This document shows, one piece after another, positions 1 to 8,602 of a stretch of 32,196 nt of DNA. Source of the stretch: an uncultured Eubacteriales bacterium (GTDB lineage Bacteria > Bacillota > Clostridia > Peptostreptococcales > Anaerovoracaceae); contig CASEOD010000053.1 in NCBI GenBank assembly GCA_949289445.1, forward strand, positions 1 to 32,196, given 5' to 3'. A program made the translations under genes and the position numbers. The notes under the pieces were generated by a model. The model did no database searches. It saw only the letters and a program-made list of their open reading frames with translations, and was not told the origin of the DNA. Every line of letters begins with the position of its first letter. Position 1 is the first letter of the stretch.

Positions 1-94
1 ATCTTTTTTGATTTATACACACAGGCGTTTCTGGCCAAATCCCTTTTCGATAGAGTTCAACACATTTTTTCTTAAATTCATAATTGTAACGCAT
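1..94 (-). CDS. IS transposase OrfA, N-terminus only (cut by window edge)
   Basis: Reading the minus strand from an ATG at 94 gives an open frame of 31 codons that runs off the left edge. It begins MRYNYEFKKKCVELYRKGIW and continues with PETP. This basic start (MRY-YEFK-KCVELY) is what I recall from the helix-turn-helix OrfA proteins of IS3-family elements in clostridia. A Shine-Dalgarno AGAGGGGG (plus-strand 101-108) lies six bases before the ATG, but it is buried in a hairpin. The element faces away from asparaginase and sits directly downstream of it. Too little is present to name the element, and it could be a remnant rather than a whole copy. Confidence 0.6.
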   Translation of the reverse strand, partial: MRYNYEFKKKCVELYRKGIWPETPVCINQKR

Positions 95-135
95 AAAAAT
101 CCCCCTCTACTGGTTCGTCCAGTAAAGGGGGTACA
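95..135 (-). mobile_element. Probable IS end with SD-sequestering hairpin, doubling as ansA terminator
   Basis: On the minus strand the sequence starts TGTACCCCC, a typical TG-starting IS end, and forms a 13-bp hairpin with one mismatch: arms at 119-131 and 101-113 around a 5-base loop. It is followed by ATTTTTATG. The 3' arm contains the transposase ribosome site. The same structure followed by five U residues can end asparaginase transcription, whose stop codon lies 20 bp upstream. The outer boundary at 135 is inferred from the TGTAC motif; no target duplication can be seen. Confidence 0.5.
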
Positions 136-154
136 TATCACTTCCGTAATCTTT

Positions 155-1168
155 TTATTTTGTCAGCTCGCCCCGAAGATCTTCCTCCATCTTCGCCTTG
201 ATTTCTTCTTTCGGAAGGTTCAGACTGAAAAGATAATACAGTTTGGCGACGGCGGCTTCGGTGGTCATGTTGTAACCGCTGACTGCCCCTGCACGAGTCA
301 GAGCGGAACTGGTTTCGTAAGTGCCCAGTTTTACAGTGCCCTGCTGGCACTGAGAACATACGGTAATGATAGAGCCGTGTTCAAAGGCCTTTCGGATAAT
401 GGGAAGAAGTGCGTCATCGCAGCTTGGAATGTTGCCTGCGCCGAAAGTTTCAAGGACAATGCCTTTGAGGCTTTCCGTCATGATGGACTCAAAGAGGCTG
501 AACTGAATGCCGGGAAAGACTTTCAGCACGCCGATGGAGGTCTGACGGAACTCGGTCAGGGAAAAGTCTGCGCAGGAAGGCACAGGTCGCAGGGCGGCTC
601 TGTTATAGGTAATGTCAATGCCTGCGTCGGCCAGCGGATGAAAGTTGGGCGAGTCGAAGGCGATCAGCCCGTCAGCGGAGGCTTTGGTGGAACGGTTTCC
701 CCTAAGAAGCTTTCCGCCGAAATACAGACACACTTCGCAGGCGACTCCCTGACCGGCGATGAGCATGGATGTGATCAGATTGTCTCTCGCATCGCTGCGG
801 AGCTCGCACAGCGGGATCTGGGAACCTGTGACAATAACCGGTTTTGCCAGATTTTCCAGCATGAAGGAAAGTGCCGAGGCGGTGTATGCCATGGTATCGG
901 TGCCATGAAGCACCACAAAGCCGTCGTAAAGGGCATAGTTGTCGCGGATGGCCCGGCCGATCTGATTCCACTGCTCCAGAGCCATGTTAGAGGAGTCCAG
1001 CAGGGGACAGAACTCGATCAAGTCCCATTCAGGCATATCGGAGGACCTCAAATCGTCTATATGCGATATTGCCTCTCGGAAGTAGCCCTGTCTGGGTGCA
1101 AATCCCTTTTCTGTGGGAACCATACCGATTGTTCCGCCTGTATATAAAATGCAGATTTTCTTTTTCAT
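155..1168 (-). CDS. ansA: L-asparaginase, type I (cytoplasmic)
   Basis: Hydrolyses L-asparagine to aspartate and ammonia. The 337-residue length fits type I bacterial asparaginases. The first catalytic-threonine motif is TGGTIGM at residues 10-16 (Thr13) and the second is HGTDTMAYT at 88-96 (Thr90-Asp91). DSSNM (residues 58-62) and VTGSQIPL with ELRSDARDN are further family motifs. No signal peptide is seen, so it should act in the cytoplasm. The start is well set by AGGAGGT (plus-strand 1175-1181) six bases before the ATG. An extended -10 (TGTTATAAT on the minus strand, plus-strand 1229-1237) probably drives it, divergent from deoD. Transcription probably ends in the IS-end hairpin. Aspartate formed here links to the racemase and AspT-like exchanger elsewhere in the window. 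Confidence 0.93.
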   Translation of the reverse strand: MKKKICILYTGGTIGMVPTEKGFAPRQGYFREAISHIDDLRSSDMPEWDLIEFCPLLDSSNMALEQWNQIGRAIRDNYALYDGFVVLHGTDTMAYTASALSFMLENLAKPVIVTGSQIPLCELRSDARDNLITSMLIAGQGVACEVCLYFGGKLLRGNRSTKASADGLIAFDSPNFHPLADAGIDITYNRAALRPVPSCADFSLTEFRQTSIGVLKVFPGIQFSLFESIMTESLKGIVLETFGAGNIPSCDDALLPIIRKAFEHGSIITVCSQCQQGTVKLGTYETSSALTRAGAVSGYNMTTEAAVAKLYYLFSLNLPKEEIKAKMEEDLRGELTK

Positions 1169-1228
1169 AGATAAACCTCCTGCAGTAATATTGAACGATT
1201 TTTAAAAAGCCGCATGGGCAGCGAGGAT

Positions 1229-1237
1229 ATTATAACA
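1229..1237 (-). promoter_or_regulatory. Extended -10 promoter of ansA
   Basis: The minus strand reads TGTTATAAT, a perfect -10 with the TGn extension, about 60 bases before the ansA start codon. The matching -35 position (CTTTAT) is poor, as is common for extended -10 promoters. Confidence 0.5.
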
Positions 1238-1339
1238 TGACAGACGTGAAAATAAAGTGGTTTTCCGAAAATTTATCTAAATAAAACGATCTGAATGTCA
1301 TGGGAAGCAAAGAAGAAAATTTTCAGGCTTTGCCTTAAA

Positions 1340-1375
1340 GTCAGGTTTGACCTGACAGGGTTTTTCCTTTAAAAT
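1340..1375 (+). promoter_or_regulatory. deoD promoter with palindromic operator over the -35
   Basis: TTGACC (1347-1352), 17 bp, TAAAAT (1370-1375). A perfect 7-bp inverted repeat, GTCAGGT-TTG-ACCTGAC (1340-1356), covers the whole -35 box, which suggests a repressor site. The regulator is not identifiable here. Confidence 0.6.
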
Positions 1376-1409
1376 GTAGATATCATTTAAGGTTAAAGGA
1401 GATGATCAT

Positions 1410-2123
1410 ATGTCTAATATACCAACACCACATATTTCTGCCAAACTGGGAGATTTTGCCGAGACTGTTCTGATGCCGGGAGATCCCCTTCGTTCAAAAT
1501 TCATTGCGGAGAATTTTCTTGAGGATGCGGTGCTTGTCAACAATGTGAGAGGAGTACAGGGCTATACAGGCACCTACAAGGGAAAGAAGGTTTCTGTCAT
1601 GGCGTCGGGCATGGGAATGCCGGCCATCGGTATTTATTCTTATGAACTGTATAATTTTTACGATGTAAAGAATATTATCAGGGTGGGTACCGCTGGCGGA
1701 CTGCGTCCGGAAACCAAGGTAAAGGATATCGTCATGGGCATGGCCTGCATGACCAATTCCAACTGGGCAGCCCAGTATGAGATCAGTGCCGTGGTGCCGC
1801 CGGTATGCTCTTATGAACTTCTCAAGAAGGCTGAAAAGGCTGCGCTGGAAATCGGAGTTACTCCGCATATCGGGACCATCTTTTCTTCCGATGTATTCTA
1901 TGACAGCACGAGAGATTACGACAAGTGGAGAGATATGGGCGTCCTTGCTGTGGAAATGGAAGCTGCAGCACTTTATCTGCAGGCTGCAAGAGCAGGCAAA
2001 AATGCCCTCTGCATCTGCACCATCTCTGACCATATGATAACGGGAGAATCCTGCAGTTCGGAAGAAAGACAGACTGCGTTCACCACTATGATGGAAGTTG
2101 CACTGGAAACCGCAATTAAATAA
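1410..2123 (+). CDS. deoD: Purine nucleoside phosphorylase, DeoD type
   Basis: Cleaves purine (deoxy)nucleosides with phosphate to free base and (deoxy)ribose-1-phosphate, for nucleoside salvage. At 237 residues it matches the hexameric DeoD family. Visible motifs are His8, MPGDPLR (22-28; phosphate and nucleoside contacts), NNVRGVQGYTG (Arg47), IIRVGTAGG (89-97, Arg91), VEMEAAAL (181-188, ribose-binding glutamates) and TISDHM (204-209, Asp207 catalytic). AAAGGAGATGA precedes the ATG at good spacing. It is a single-gene unit with its own promoter and terminator, not in a deo operon here. Confidence 0.95.
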   Translation: MSNIPTPHISAKLGDFAETVLMPGDPLRSKFIAENFLEDAVLVNNVRGVQGYTGTYKGKKVSVMASGMGMPAIGIYSYELYNFYDVKNIIRVGTAGGLRPETKVKDIVMGMACMTNSNWAAQYEISAVVPPVCSYELLKKAEKAALEIGVTPHIGTIFSSDVFYDSTRDYDKWRDMGVLAVEMEAAALYLQAARAGKNALCICTISDHMITGESCSSEERQTAFTTMMEVALETAIK

Positions 2124-2134
2124 CAAATCAAATC

Positions 2135-2172
2135 AGGCAGGGCGAATCTTTTAAGAGGCGCTCTGCCTTTTC
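2135..2172 (+). terminator. Rho-independent terminator after deoD
   Basis: A 10-bp stem (AGGCAGGGCG with CGCTCTGCCT, one G-T pair) with a 14-base loop is followed by TTTTCT, just after the deoD stop codon. Confidence 0.75.
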
Positions 2173-2257
2173 TGTCAGTTTGTAATGACAGATTCTGCCG
2201 CACAGGATAAATTCCTTAAAATTTTTTAATATTCCTTTTTTCGACAGGGGAGAAGTA

Positions 2258-2286
2258 TTGCTAAAAAGCAGAAAAAATGGTAAAAT
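2258..2286 (+). promoter_or_regulatory. Promoter of the double acyl-CoA synthetase
   Basis: TTGCTA (2258-2263), 17-bp spacer, TAAAAT (2281-2286), giving a leader of about 45 bases before the ATG at 2337. Confidence 0.6.
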
Positions 2287-2336
2287 AATTACTTAACGAC
2301 TTAGAAAATTCACGCAAAAAGGAAGATGATATTAAA

Positions 2337-5300
2337 ATGAATAATAAAAAATATGACGGTAAATATTACCCGGTCAGAACCGTAACGGATCTGAAAGATA
2401 TGATCAGCAGCAGTGCGAAGCTGTACAGAGACATTCCTGCATATCTGCAGAAAGATAAGCCGGGCGGAACGTTTCAGCCCATCACCTATGGAGAGTTCAA
2501 GAATAAAATGGATGCTTTCGGTACCAAGCTGATGGATCTGGGACTTTCCGGCAAAAAAATAGCAGTAGTGGGAGAAAGCTGCTGGCAGTGGATCCTGACT
2601 TATTTTGCAGTAGTCTGCGGGGTGGGGGTTATCGTGCCGCTGGACAAGAATCTGCCTATTGATGAGATGAGAAGCCTTCTTCACCGTTCCGGAGCGAGTG
2701 CGCTGGTTTACACCAAACGCAGTGAAAAAGCTCTTGCGCAGATTTTTGAAGAAGAATCCGGAATAGAGTATTTTATCTCTATGGGCCAGGAGCAGCATAC
2801 AGATAAGGCTTTATCCATGGACCGTCTCATTGAAGAGGGTGAACATTTGCTGAGGGAGGGAATCCGGGAGTATGTGGATGCGGAAATCGATCCCGATCAG
2901 ATGGCGACTCTGATGTTCACTTCAGGAACAACCGGAATGGCGAAGGGCGTGATGCTTTCCCACAAAAATATTGTTTCCAATGTAATGAACATGTCCAAAC
3001 TGGTTCATGTGGAGCCGGGTCATAAGACTCTGTCCATACTTCCGATTCACCATGCCTACGAATTTACCTGTGACATCTGCACCGTCATTTTCCAGGGATG
3101 TACTACTGCCATTTGTGAAGGAATCAAATATATTCAGAAAAACATGATTGAGATTCAGCCTAACGTTATGCTGGGCGTACCTCTCGTCTTTGAAAAGATG
3201 TACAAGGGCATGTGGAAGCAGGCAGCAGGCAGAGGGGAAGCTGAGAAGCTGAGAAATGCCATCGACCTTTCCCGGAAACTGAAACTGTATAACAATCCGA
3301 GACTGATGAAGAAACTGTTCAAGGCGATTCACCAGAACTTCGGGAATAATATGAAACTGATGATTGCAGGAGGAGCAGCCATTGATCCGAAGGTTATAGA
3401 GGACTTCGAGGCCATGGGAATTCCGATGATTCAGGGCTACGGCATGAGTGAATGTGCGCCGATCATCGCAGTAAATCAGGACAGATACAGCAAAGCGGCT
3501 TCAGTGGGAAGACCGATGCCGGGTACAGAGGTCAGAATTGTAAATCCGGATGAAGACGGAGTCGGTGAAGTGGTGTGCAAGAGTGATTCGGTTATGCTGG
3601 GTTACTATAACAACCAGGAGGCAACCGACGAGGTTCTGAAAGACGGATGGCTTTATACCGGTGATCTGGGATATCTGGATGAAGAGGGATTTTTATATCT
3701 GACCGGCAGAAAAAAGACTGTCATTGTTACAAAAGGCGGAAAGAATATCTTCCCTGAAGAGGTAGAAGCAGTGCTTATGGAAGAGGAACTGATTCAGGAA
3801 GCGCTGGTATACGGGAAGAAGGACGAGAAAGTCGGCAATGTAATGATTACTGCGGACATTTTCCCGAACTATCCGCTTCTGAAGGAGACCAGGGGAGAAC
3901 TGAACAGCAGTGAGATTTATCATTTCTACAAAGAACTGGTGGATCAGCTGAATCAGAAGATGCCTGCCTATAAGAGTGTAAAGAGGATCAATATCAGAGA
4001 GACTGAGTTCAACAAGACCACAACCGGGAAAATCAAACGTTACGGAAATGTGGCCGGGGATGAGAATACGGAGATTAGTAAAGAGATGGGATATGAACAG
4101 ATAAAAGCCGCTGAAATGAAGCGGGCAAAAGCGGTGATAAAAGCGCTCAACGAGAGCACAGATCCGTATGTGAAATACAGAGACAGCAGACCGATCACAG
4201 ATATCAAGCATCTGTTTGAAACCAGCGCGGAGCTTTATGGGGATCATGTGGCATTTATGCAGAAATTCCACAAGGACGAACCGTATACGAAGATCACCTA
4301 CAAGCAGGCTTTTGCCGATGTTAACGGTCTTGGTACCGCACTGATCAACAGAGGTCTGAAAGGAAAACGAATTGGAATTATCGGAGAGACCTGCTATCAG
4401 TGGGAGTCCAGTTATCTGGCAGTGCTCAACGGTACCGGAGTTGTTGTGCCGCTGGATAAAGAGCTGGGCGCCAGGGAACTGGAACAGCTGGTCATTGATG
4501 CCGAGGTTTCTGCGATCATCTTTGACAAAAAGCATGAAAACATTTTCAAAGAAATGAAGGCCGGCGGAAATACCGGGCTGGAGCTGCTGATCAGTTTTAC
4601 GGCGGAAGAACATAATGAAGACGTTCTTTCGTGGAAGAAGCTGATTGAAGAGGGTAAAAATCTGGTGGCACAGGGAGACAGACAGTTCCTGGATGCAGAG
4701 ATTTACGGTGATGAGATGAGCATTCTGCTCTATACATCCGGAACCACAGGCATCGCAAAAGGCGTAATGCTGTCCCACTATAATCTTGCTTTCGACCTGA
4801 TGACTGCGCCTACGATTCTGAAGGTGAATGACTGGGATATTTTCTTCTCGGTACTGCCGGTACACCATACCTATGAGTGCACCTGCGCATTCCTGATGCC
4901 TTTGTACAAAGGTGCTGCCATTGCTTACTGTCAGGGCCTGAAATACATTACGAAGAACATGGAAGAAGTGAAACCGACCATGATTCTGGGCGTTCCGGTG
5001 CTTATCGAGACGTTGTATAAAAAGATATGGAAAAACGTCAAAGCCAAGGGTAAAGAAAAGACTCTACGCAGACTGCTTGCAGCAAACAGGAAGACGAAGA
5101 AGCTGGGGCTTGACATCAGTAAACCGTTTACAAAAGAAATTCTTCAGGTATTCGGAGGAAGAATGCGTGTCATCATCAGTGGCGGCGCAGCCATCAATCC
5201 TGAAGTTCTCCAGTTCTTCAATGATATCGGTATCACTGCCGTTCAGGGCTGCGGACTGACAGAGTGTTCTCCAATGACCTGTCTGAATCCTGATGTAGAA

Positions 5301-5897
5301 AAGGATATGAGAAATGCATCAGCAGGACATCTGCTGCCGGGTATGGAAGTGAAAATTGCGGATAAAGACGAAGACGGCATCGGTGAAATCTGCTATAAAG
5401 GACCGAATGTGATGCTGGGATACTATAAGAATCCGCAGGCAACAGAAGAAGTGCTGAAAGACGGATGGTTCCATACGGGAGATCTGGGTTATGTAGATGA
5501 GGACAACTTCATATATATTACAGGAAGAAAGAAAAACGTTATCATTACAAAGAACGGTAAAAATGTTTTTCCGGAGGAAATCGAGTATTATCTGAGCAAT
5601 GTGCCTTATATTGCTGAAAGCATGGTATGGGGCGAAGAGGGCGAAGACGGTACCAACGACACTTCTATCGTGGCAACTGTAACACTGGATGTCGAAGAAG
5701 TGACGGAAAAGCTGGGTGAAAACTATACCGAAGAAGCGGCAAGGGGGCTGGTCTGGGAAGAAGTTGACAAGATCAACGAAGAACTTCCTTACTATAAAAA
5801 GATTAAAAAGCTCAACATCCGAAAAGAGGACTTTGAGAAGACGACCGGAAAGAAAATCAAACGGTTTGTCGCTTCTAACAAAGAAGAAAGCAAGTAA
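2337..5897 (+). CDS. Tandem-duplicated AMP-binding (long-chain acyl-CoA synthetase-like) protein
   Basis: Two complete adenylate-forming modules lie in one 1186-residue chain, about residues 1-580 and 605-1186; usual family members have 500-650 residues. Each carries the P-loop TSGTTG (195-200 and 800-805) followed by KGVMLSH, the adenine motif (GYGMSE 367-372; GCGLTE 971-976), TGDLGY, TGRKK and a C-terminal catalytic-lysine region (TTTGKIKR; TTGKKIKR). The expected reaction is ATP-dependent activation of a fatty acid or other carboxylic acid to an acyl-AMP and then a thioester. The modules differ: the adenine-motif Tyr368 is Cys972 in module two, so specificity or activity may have diverged. 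No signal peptide or membrane segment is seen. It has its own promoter. The greA promoter starts 13 bp after its stop codon, and no clear terminator separates them. Substrate is unknown. Confidence 0.9.
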   Translation: MNNKKYDGKYYPVRTVTDLKDMISSSAKLYRDIPAYLQKDKPGGTFQPITYGEFKNKMDAFGTKLMDLGLSGKKIAVVGESCWQWILTYFAVVCGVGVIVPLDKNLPIDEMRSLLHRSGASALVYTKRSEKALAQIFEEESGIEYFISMGQEQHTDKALSMDRLIEEGEHLLREGIREYVDAEIDPDQMATLMFTSGTTGMAKGVMLSHKNIVSNVMNMSKLVHVEPGHKTLSILPIHHAYEFTCDICTVIFQGCTTAICEGIKYIQKNMIEIQPNVMLGVPLVFEKMYKGMWKQAAGRGEAEKLRNAIDLSRKLKLYNNPRLMKKLFKAIHQNFGNNMKLMIAGGAAIDPKVIEDFEAMGIPMIQGYGMSECAPIIAVNQDRYSKAASVGRPMPGTEVRIVNPDEDGVGEVVCKSDSVMLGYYNNQEATDEVLKDGWLYTGDLGYLDEEGFLYLTGRKKTVIVTKGGKNIFPEEVEAVLMEEELIQEALVYGKKDEKVGNVMITADIFPNYPLLKETRGELNSSEIYHFYKELVDQLNQKMPAYKSVKRINIRETEFNKTTTGKIKRYGNVAGDENTEISKEMGYEQIKAAEMKRAKAVIKALNESTDPYVKYRDSRPITDIKHLFETSAELYGDHVAFMQKFHKDEPYTKITYKQAFADVNGLGTALINRGLKGKRIGIIGETCYQWESSYLAVLNGTGVVVPLDKELGARELEQLVIDAEVSAIIFDKKHENIFKEMKAGGNTGLELLISFTAEEHNEDVLSWKKLIEEGKNLVAQGDRQFLDAEIYGDEMSILLYTSGTTGIAKGVMLSHYNLAFDLMTAPTILKVNDWDIFFSVLPVHHTYECTCAFLMPLYKGAAIAYCQGLKYITKNMEEVKPTMILGVPVLIETLYKKIWKNVKAKGKEKTLRRLLAANRKTKKLGLDISKPFTKEILQVFGGRMRVIISGGAAINPEVLQFFNDIGITAVQGCGLTECSPMTCLNPDVEKDMRNASAGHLLPGMEVKIADKDEDGIGEICYKGPNVMLGYYKNPQATEEVLKDGWFHTGDLGYVDEDNFIYITGRKKNVIITKNGKNVFPEEIEYYLSNVPYIAESMVWGEEGEDGTNDTSIVATVTLDVEEVTEKLGENYTEEAARGLVWEEVDKINEELPYYKKIKKLNIRKEDFEKTTGKKIKRFVASNKEESK

Positions 5898-5910
5898 GAT
5901 GCCGGGAACA

Positions 5911-5939
5911 TTGACAAATACCCGATTTTAGAGTATAAT
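5911..5939 (+). promoter_or_regulatory. Consensus sigma-A promoter of greA-lysS
   Basis: TTGACA (5911-5916), exactly 17 bp, TATAAT (5934-5939): a perfect match to the housekeeping consensus, consistent with high expression of the two genes that follow. Confidence 0.85.
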
Positions 5940-5976
5940 TGCAAGACTGCGGCATTATCTGAAAGGAGTTTTAAAA

Positions 5977-6456
5977 ATGGCAGAAGAAACACTGTTAACC
6001 CAGGAAGGGTATGATAAATTAGAGGCGGAGAGAGATTTACTGGTATCTGTAAGAAGAAAGGAAGTTTCTGAAAGATTAAAGGAAGCTATCTCTTACGGTG
6101 ACCTTTCCGAAAATGCAGAATATGACGCTGCGAAGAACGAGCAGGCCGAACTCGAGGAAAGAATCCATAAACTTGAGAATATGCTGAGAAATGCCAAGAT
6201 CATCAATGAAGATGAGGTTTCCGGTGATCAGGTCAATGTAGGTCTGAAAGTTAAGGTAGTGGAGACCGGCTCAGGAGAGGAACAGGAATTTATCATCGTA
6301 GGGTCCACCGAAGCGGATCCTTTTGCCGAACCTGCGAAGATCTCCAACGAATCTCTGGTAGGACAGGGACTTTTGGGAAAACGTATCGGAGAAGTGGCCG
6401 AAATCGTAGTTCCTGACGGAACACTGCATTATAGAATAGAAGAAATTTCCAGATAA
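5977..6456 (+). CDS. greA: Transcription elongation factor GreA
   Basis: Rescues backtracked RNA polymerase by stimulating cleavage of the nascent transcript's 3' end. Its 159 residues match GreA. The N-terminal half is a charged coiled coil (about 1-75) whose tip carries the acidic residues that act in the polymerase channel, SYGDLSENAEYDAAKNEQ (Asp42, Glu45). The C-terminal FKBP-like domain follows (GLKVKVVETGSG to IVVPDGTLHYRIEEI). The start is set by AAAGGAGTT (5962-5970). It lies 20 bp before lysS, and the two are surely co-transcribed. Confidence 0.96.
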   Translation: MAEETLLTQEGYDKLEAERDLLVSVRRKEVSERLKEAISYGDLSENAEYDAAKNEQAELEERIHKLENMLRNAKIINEDEVSGDQVNVGLKVKVVETGSGEEQEFIIVGSTEADPFAEPAKISNESLVGQGLLGKRIGEVAEIVVPDGTLHYRIEEISR

Positions 6457-6476
6457 GATAAGGTGGTAGACAAAAC

Positions 6477-8444
6477 ATGAGTACACAAGACAATAATCGG
6501 AAGGTGAACCCTGAAACCGAAGAGCTTACGGAAGAAAATCTGAGCGAACAGAGACGAATCAGAAGAGAAAAACTGAAGAAACTGCAGGAGGCGGACCGAA
6601 ATCCGTTTGTCCATGAAACTTGGAATGTAACCGCTCACAGTATGGATATCAAAGAAAACTTCGACGCCATGGAGGATCAGGAGGTTTCCTGCGCCGGAAG
6701 AATCATGGCCTTCAGAAGAATGGGCAAAATGGCTTTTATCGACATCCAGGATAAACAGGGCAGAATTCAGTGTGTCGTAAAAAAAGACAACATCGGTGAG
6801 AAAGAGTACAACTGGTTCAAGACTTACGATATCGGTGATATCGTTGGTGTGGAAGGGACGATCTTTAAGACAAAGGCCGGTGAAATTTCTATTCAGGTAG
6901 AGAAACTGGTACTGCTTTCCAAGTCTCTGCAGGTGCTGCCGAATAAATGGCACGGTCTGAAGGACACGGATATTCGTTACAGACAGAGATATGTGGACCT
7001 CATCGTAAATCCTGATGTAAGGGAAACATTCTACAAGAGAGCGACGATTATTCATGAAATCAAGAGAGTTCTGGAAGAGGATTACGGATTCTTGGAAGTG
7101 GATACACCGATCCTGACCACCATTGCAGGCGGTGCCAACGCCAGACCTTTTAACACGCATCACAACACTCTGGATATTGATATGAAGCTTCGTATATCCA
7201 ACGAACTGTTCTTAAAGCGTCTGATCGTCGGCGGTCTGGACAGAGTTTACGAAATGGGCAAGATGTTCAGAAACGAGGGCATGGACAGAAATCACAATCC
7301 GGAATTCACATCCATGGAATGCTATATGGCTTACGGCAACATGGAAAGCGTGATGGATGTGACAGAGCAGGTGATTTACAAGGCCGCCATGGCTGTCAAC
7401 GGAAGTCCTGTCATCACTTATCAGGGCAAGGAGTTTGATGTAACACCGCCTTGGAGAAGACTGGATATGACCGATGCCGTAAAGGAAATTACAGGGATTG
7501 ACTTCCACAAAATAGATTCTGACGAGGAGGCCAGAGCAGCAGCTGTTAAATACGGCATGGACCCGGAAGAAGTGGAAACCATGACCAGAGGAAAGCTGAT
7601 CGCCGAAATGTTCGAGGAATACTGCGAAGACGTTCCGGGTTATCTTGACGGTCCGGTATTCGTAATCGGGCACCCTGTGGAAATTTCTCCTCTTGCCAAG
7701 AGAGACCCTCAGGATCCGCGAATCACCAGAAGATTTGAGGGATATATCAACGGCTGGGAAGTCTGCAACGCGTTCTCCGAACTTAATGATCCTATCGATC
7801 AGTTTGAAAGATTTACGATTCAGCAGGCACAGCTGGATTCCGGAGAAGATGATGAAGCACATCCTATGGATATGGATTTCGTCAATGCGCTGGAAGTGGG
7901 ACTGCCGCCGACAGGAGGTCTGGGTATCGGTATTGACAGAGTGATCATGCTGATCACAGATGCGCCGAGCATCAGGGATATTATCCTGTTCCCGACTATG
8001 AAACCGATTGACAGCGACAAGCCGGAAACCGCCGACAAGAAGACTGAGGCCAAACCGGTAAAGAAACCTGACTTCTCAAAGGTGACAGTTGAACCTCTCT
8101 TTGAGGATATGGTGGACTTTGAGACTTTCAGTAAATCGGATTTCAGAGTAGTGAAGGTGAAAGAGTGTGAGGCAGTGCCTAAGAGCAAAAAACTTCTGAA
8201 GTTTGTGCTGGACGACGGGACCGGCACAGATCGCGTGATCTTAAGCGGTATTCACGAATACTATGAACCGGAAGAGCTGGTAGGCAAGACTTTGATGGCC
8301 ATTACAAATCTGCCGCCGCGCAAGATGATGGGGATTGATTCCTGCGGTATGATCATCTCTGCAGTGCACAGCGAAGACGGTAAGGAAGGACTGAACCTTC
8401 TGATACTGGACGACTGCATTCCGGCAGGCGCAAAGCTGTACTGA
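6477..8444 (+). CDS. lysS: Lysyl-tRNA synthetase (class II) with C-terminal tRNA-binding domain
   Basis: Charges tRNA-Lys. Residues about 1-540 are a complete class II LysRS: an N-terminal OB-fold anticodon domain, motif 2 (MFRNEGMDRNHNPEFTSMEC), and motif 3 (PPTGGLGIGIDR) followed by SIRDIILFPTMKP. After a Lys/Pro-rich linker (near 515-540) comes an added domain of about 110 residues. It starts VDFETFSKSDFRVVKVKECE and includes KKLLKFVLDDGTG, LPPRKMMGIDSCGMIIS and a DDCIPAGAKLY end, which is the EMAPII/Trbp111-type tRNA-binding fold usually found at the C-terminus of bacterial MetRS. Standard bacterial LysRS has about 500 residues, so this is a fusion with no frame break. It is downstream of greA in one operon. 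Confidence 0.95.
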   Translation: MSTQDNNRKVNPETEELTEENLSEQRRIRREKLKKLQEADRNPFVHETWNVTAHSMDIKENFDAMEDQEVSCAGRIMAFRRMGKMAFIDIQDKQGRIQCVVKKDNIGEKEYNWFKTYDIGDIVGVEGTIFKTKAGEISIQVEKLVLLSKSLQVLPNKWHGLKDTDIRYRQRYVDLIVNPDVRETFYKRATIIHEIKRVLEEDYGFLEVDTPILTTIAGGANARPFNTHHNTLDIDMKLRISNELFLKRLIVGGLDRVYEMGKMFRNEGMDRNHNPEFTSMECYMAYGNMESVMDVTEQVIYKAAMAVNGSPVITYQGKEFDVTPPWRRLDMTDAVKEITGIDFHKIDSDEEARAAAVKYGMDPEEVETMTRGKLIAEMFEEYCEDVPGYLDGPVFVIGHPVEISPLAKRDPQDPRITRRFEGYINGWEVCNAFSELNDPIDQFERFTIQQAQLDSGEDDEAHPMDMDFVNALEVGLPPTGGLGIGIDRVIMLITDAPSIRDIILFPTMKPIDSDKPETADKKTEAKPVKKPDFSKVTVEPLFEDMVDFETFSKSDFRVVKVKECEAVPKSKKLLKFVLDDGTGTDRVILSGIHEYYEPEELVGKTLMAITNLPPRKMMGIDSCGMIISAVHSEDGKEGLNLLILDDCIPAGAKLY

Positions 8445-8500
8445 TGAAGAATCACTCATTCTGATGACAGACAGAGAAGTGAAATAACTGCAGTAATCTG

Positions 8501-8540
8501 AAAGACCTTGAGAAACCGTGTTTTTCAGGGTCTTTTTCTT
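8501..8540 (+). terminator. Terminator of the greA-lysS operon
   Basis: A 13-bp stem (AAAGACCTTGAGA with TTTCAGGGTCTTT, two imperfect pairs) ends in a T-rich run (TCTTTTTCTT) about 55 bp after the lysS stop. Confidence 0.8.
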
Positions 8541-8602
8541 ATGGGAAAAACAGATGTCCGAGGGAATCGGTACAGTCTTACAGGAGAAAAGAAAAAATGG
8601 AC

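Noticed and set aside
8..1147. Long plus-strand open frame of 379 codons over the asparaginase gene
   Set aside because: It is antisense to a well-conserved asparaginase with a strong ribosome site, has no ribosome site of its own and resembles no family I know.
3693..4868. 391-codon minus-strand open frame inside the acyl-CoA synthetase
   Set aside because: It is antisense to conserved AMP-binding motifs, with low-complexity composition typical of a shadow frame.
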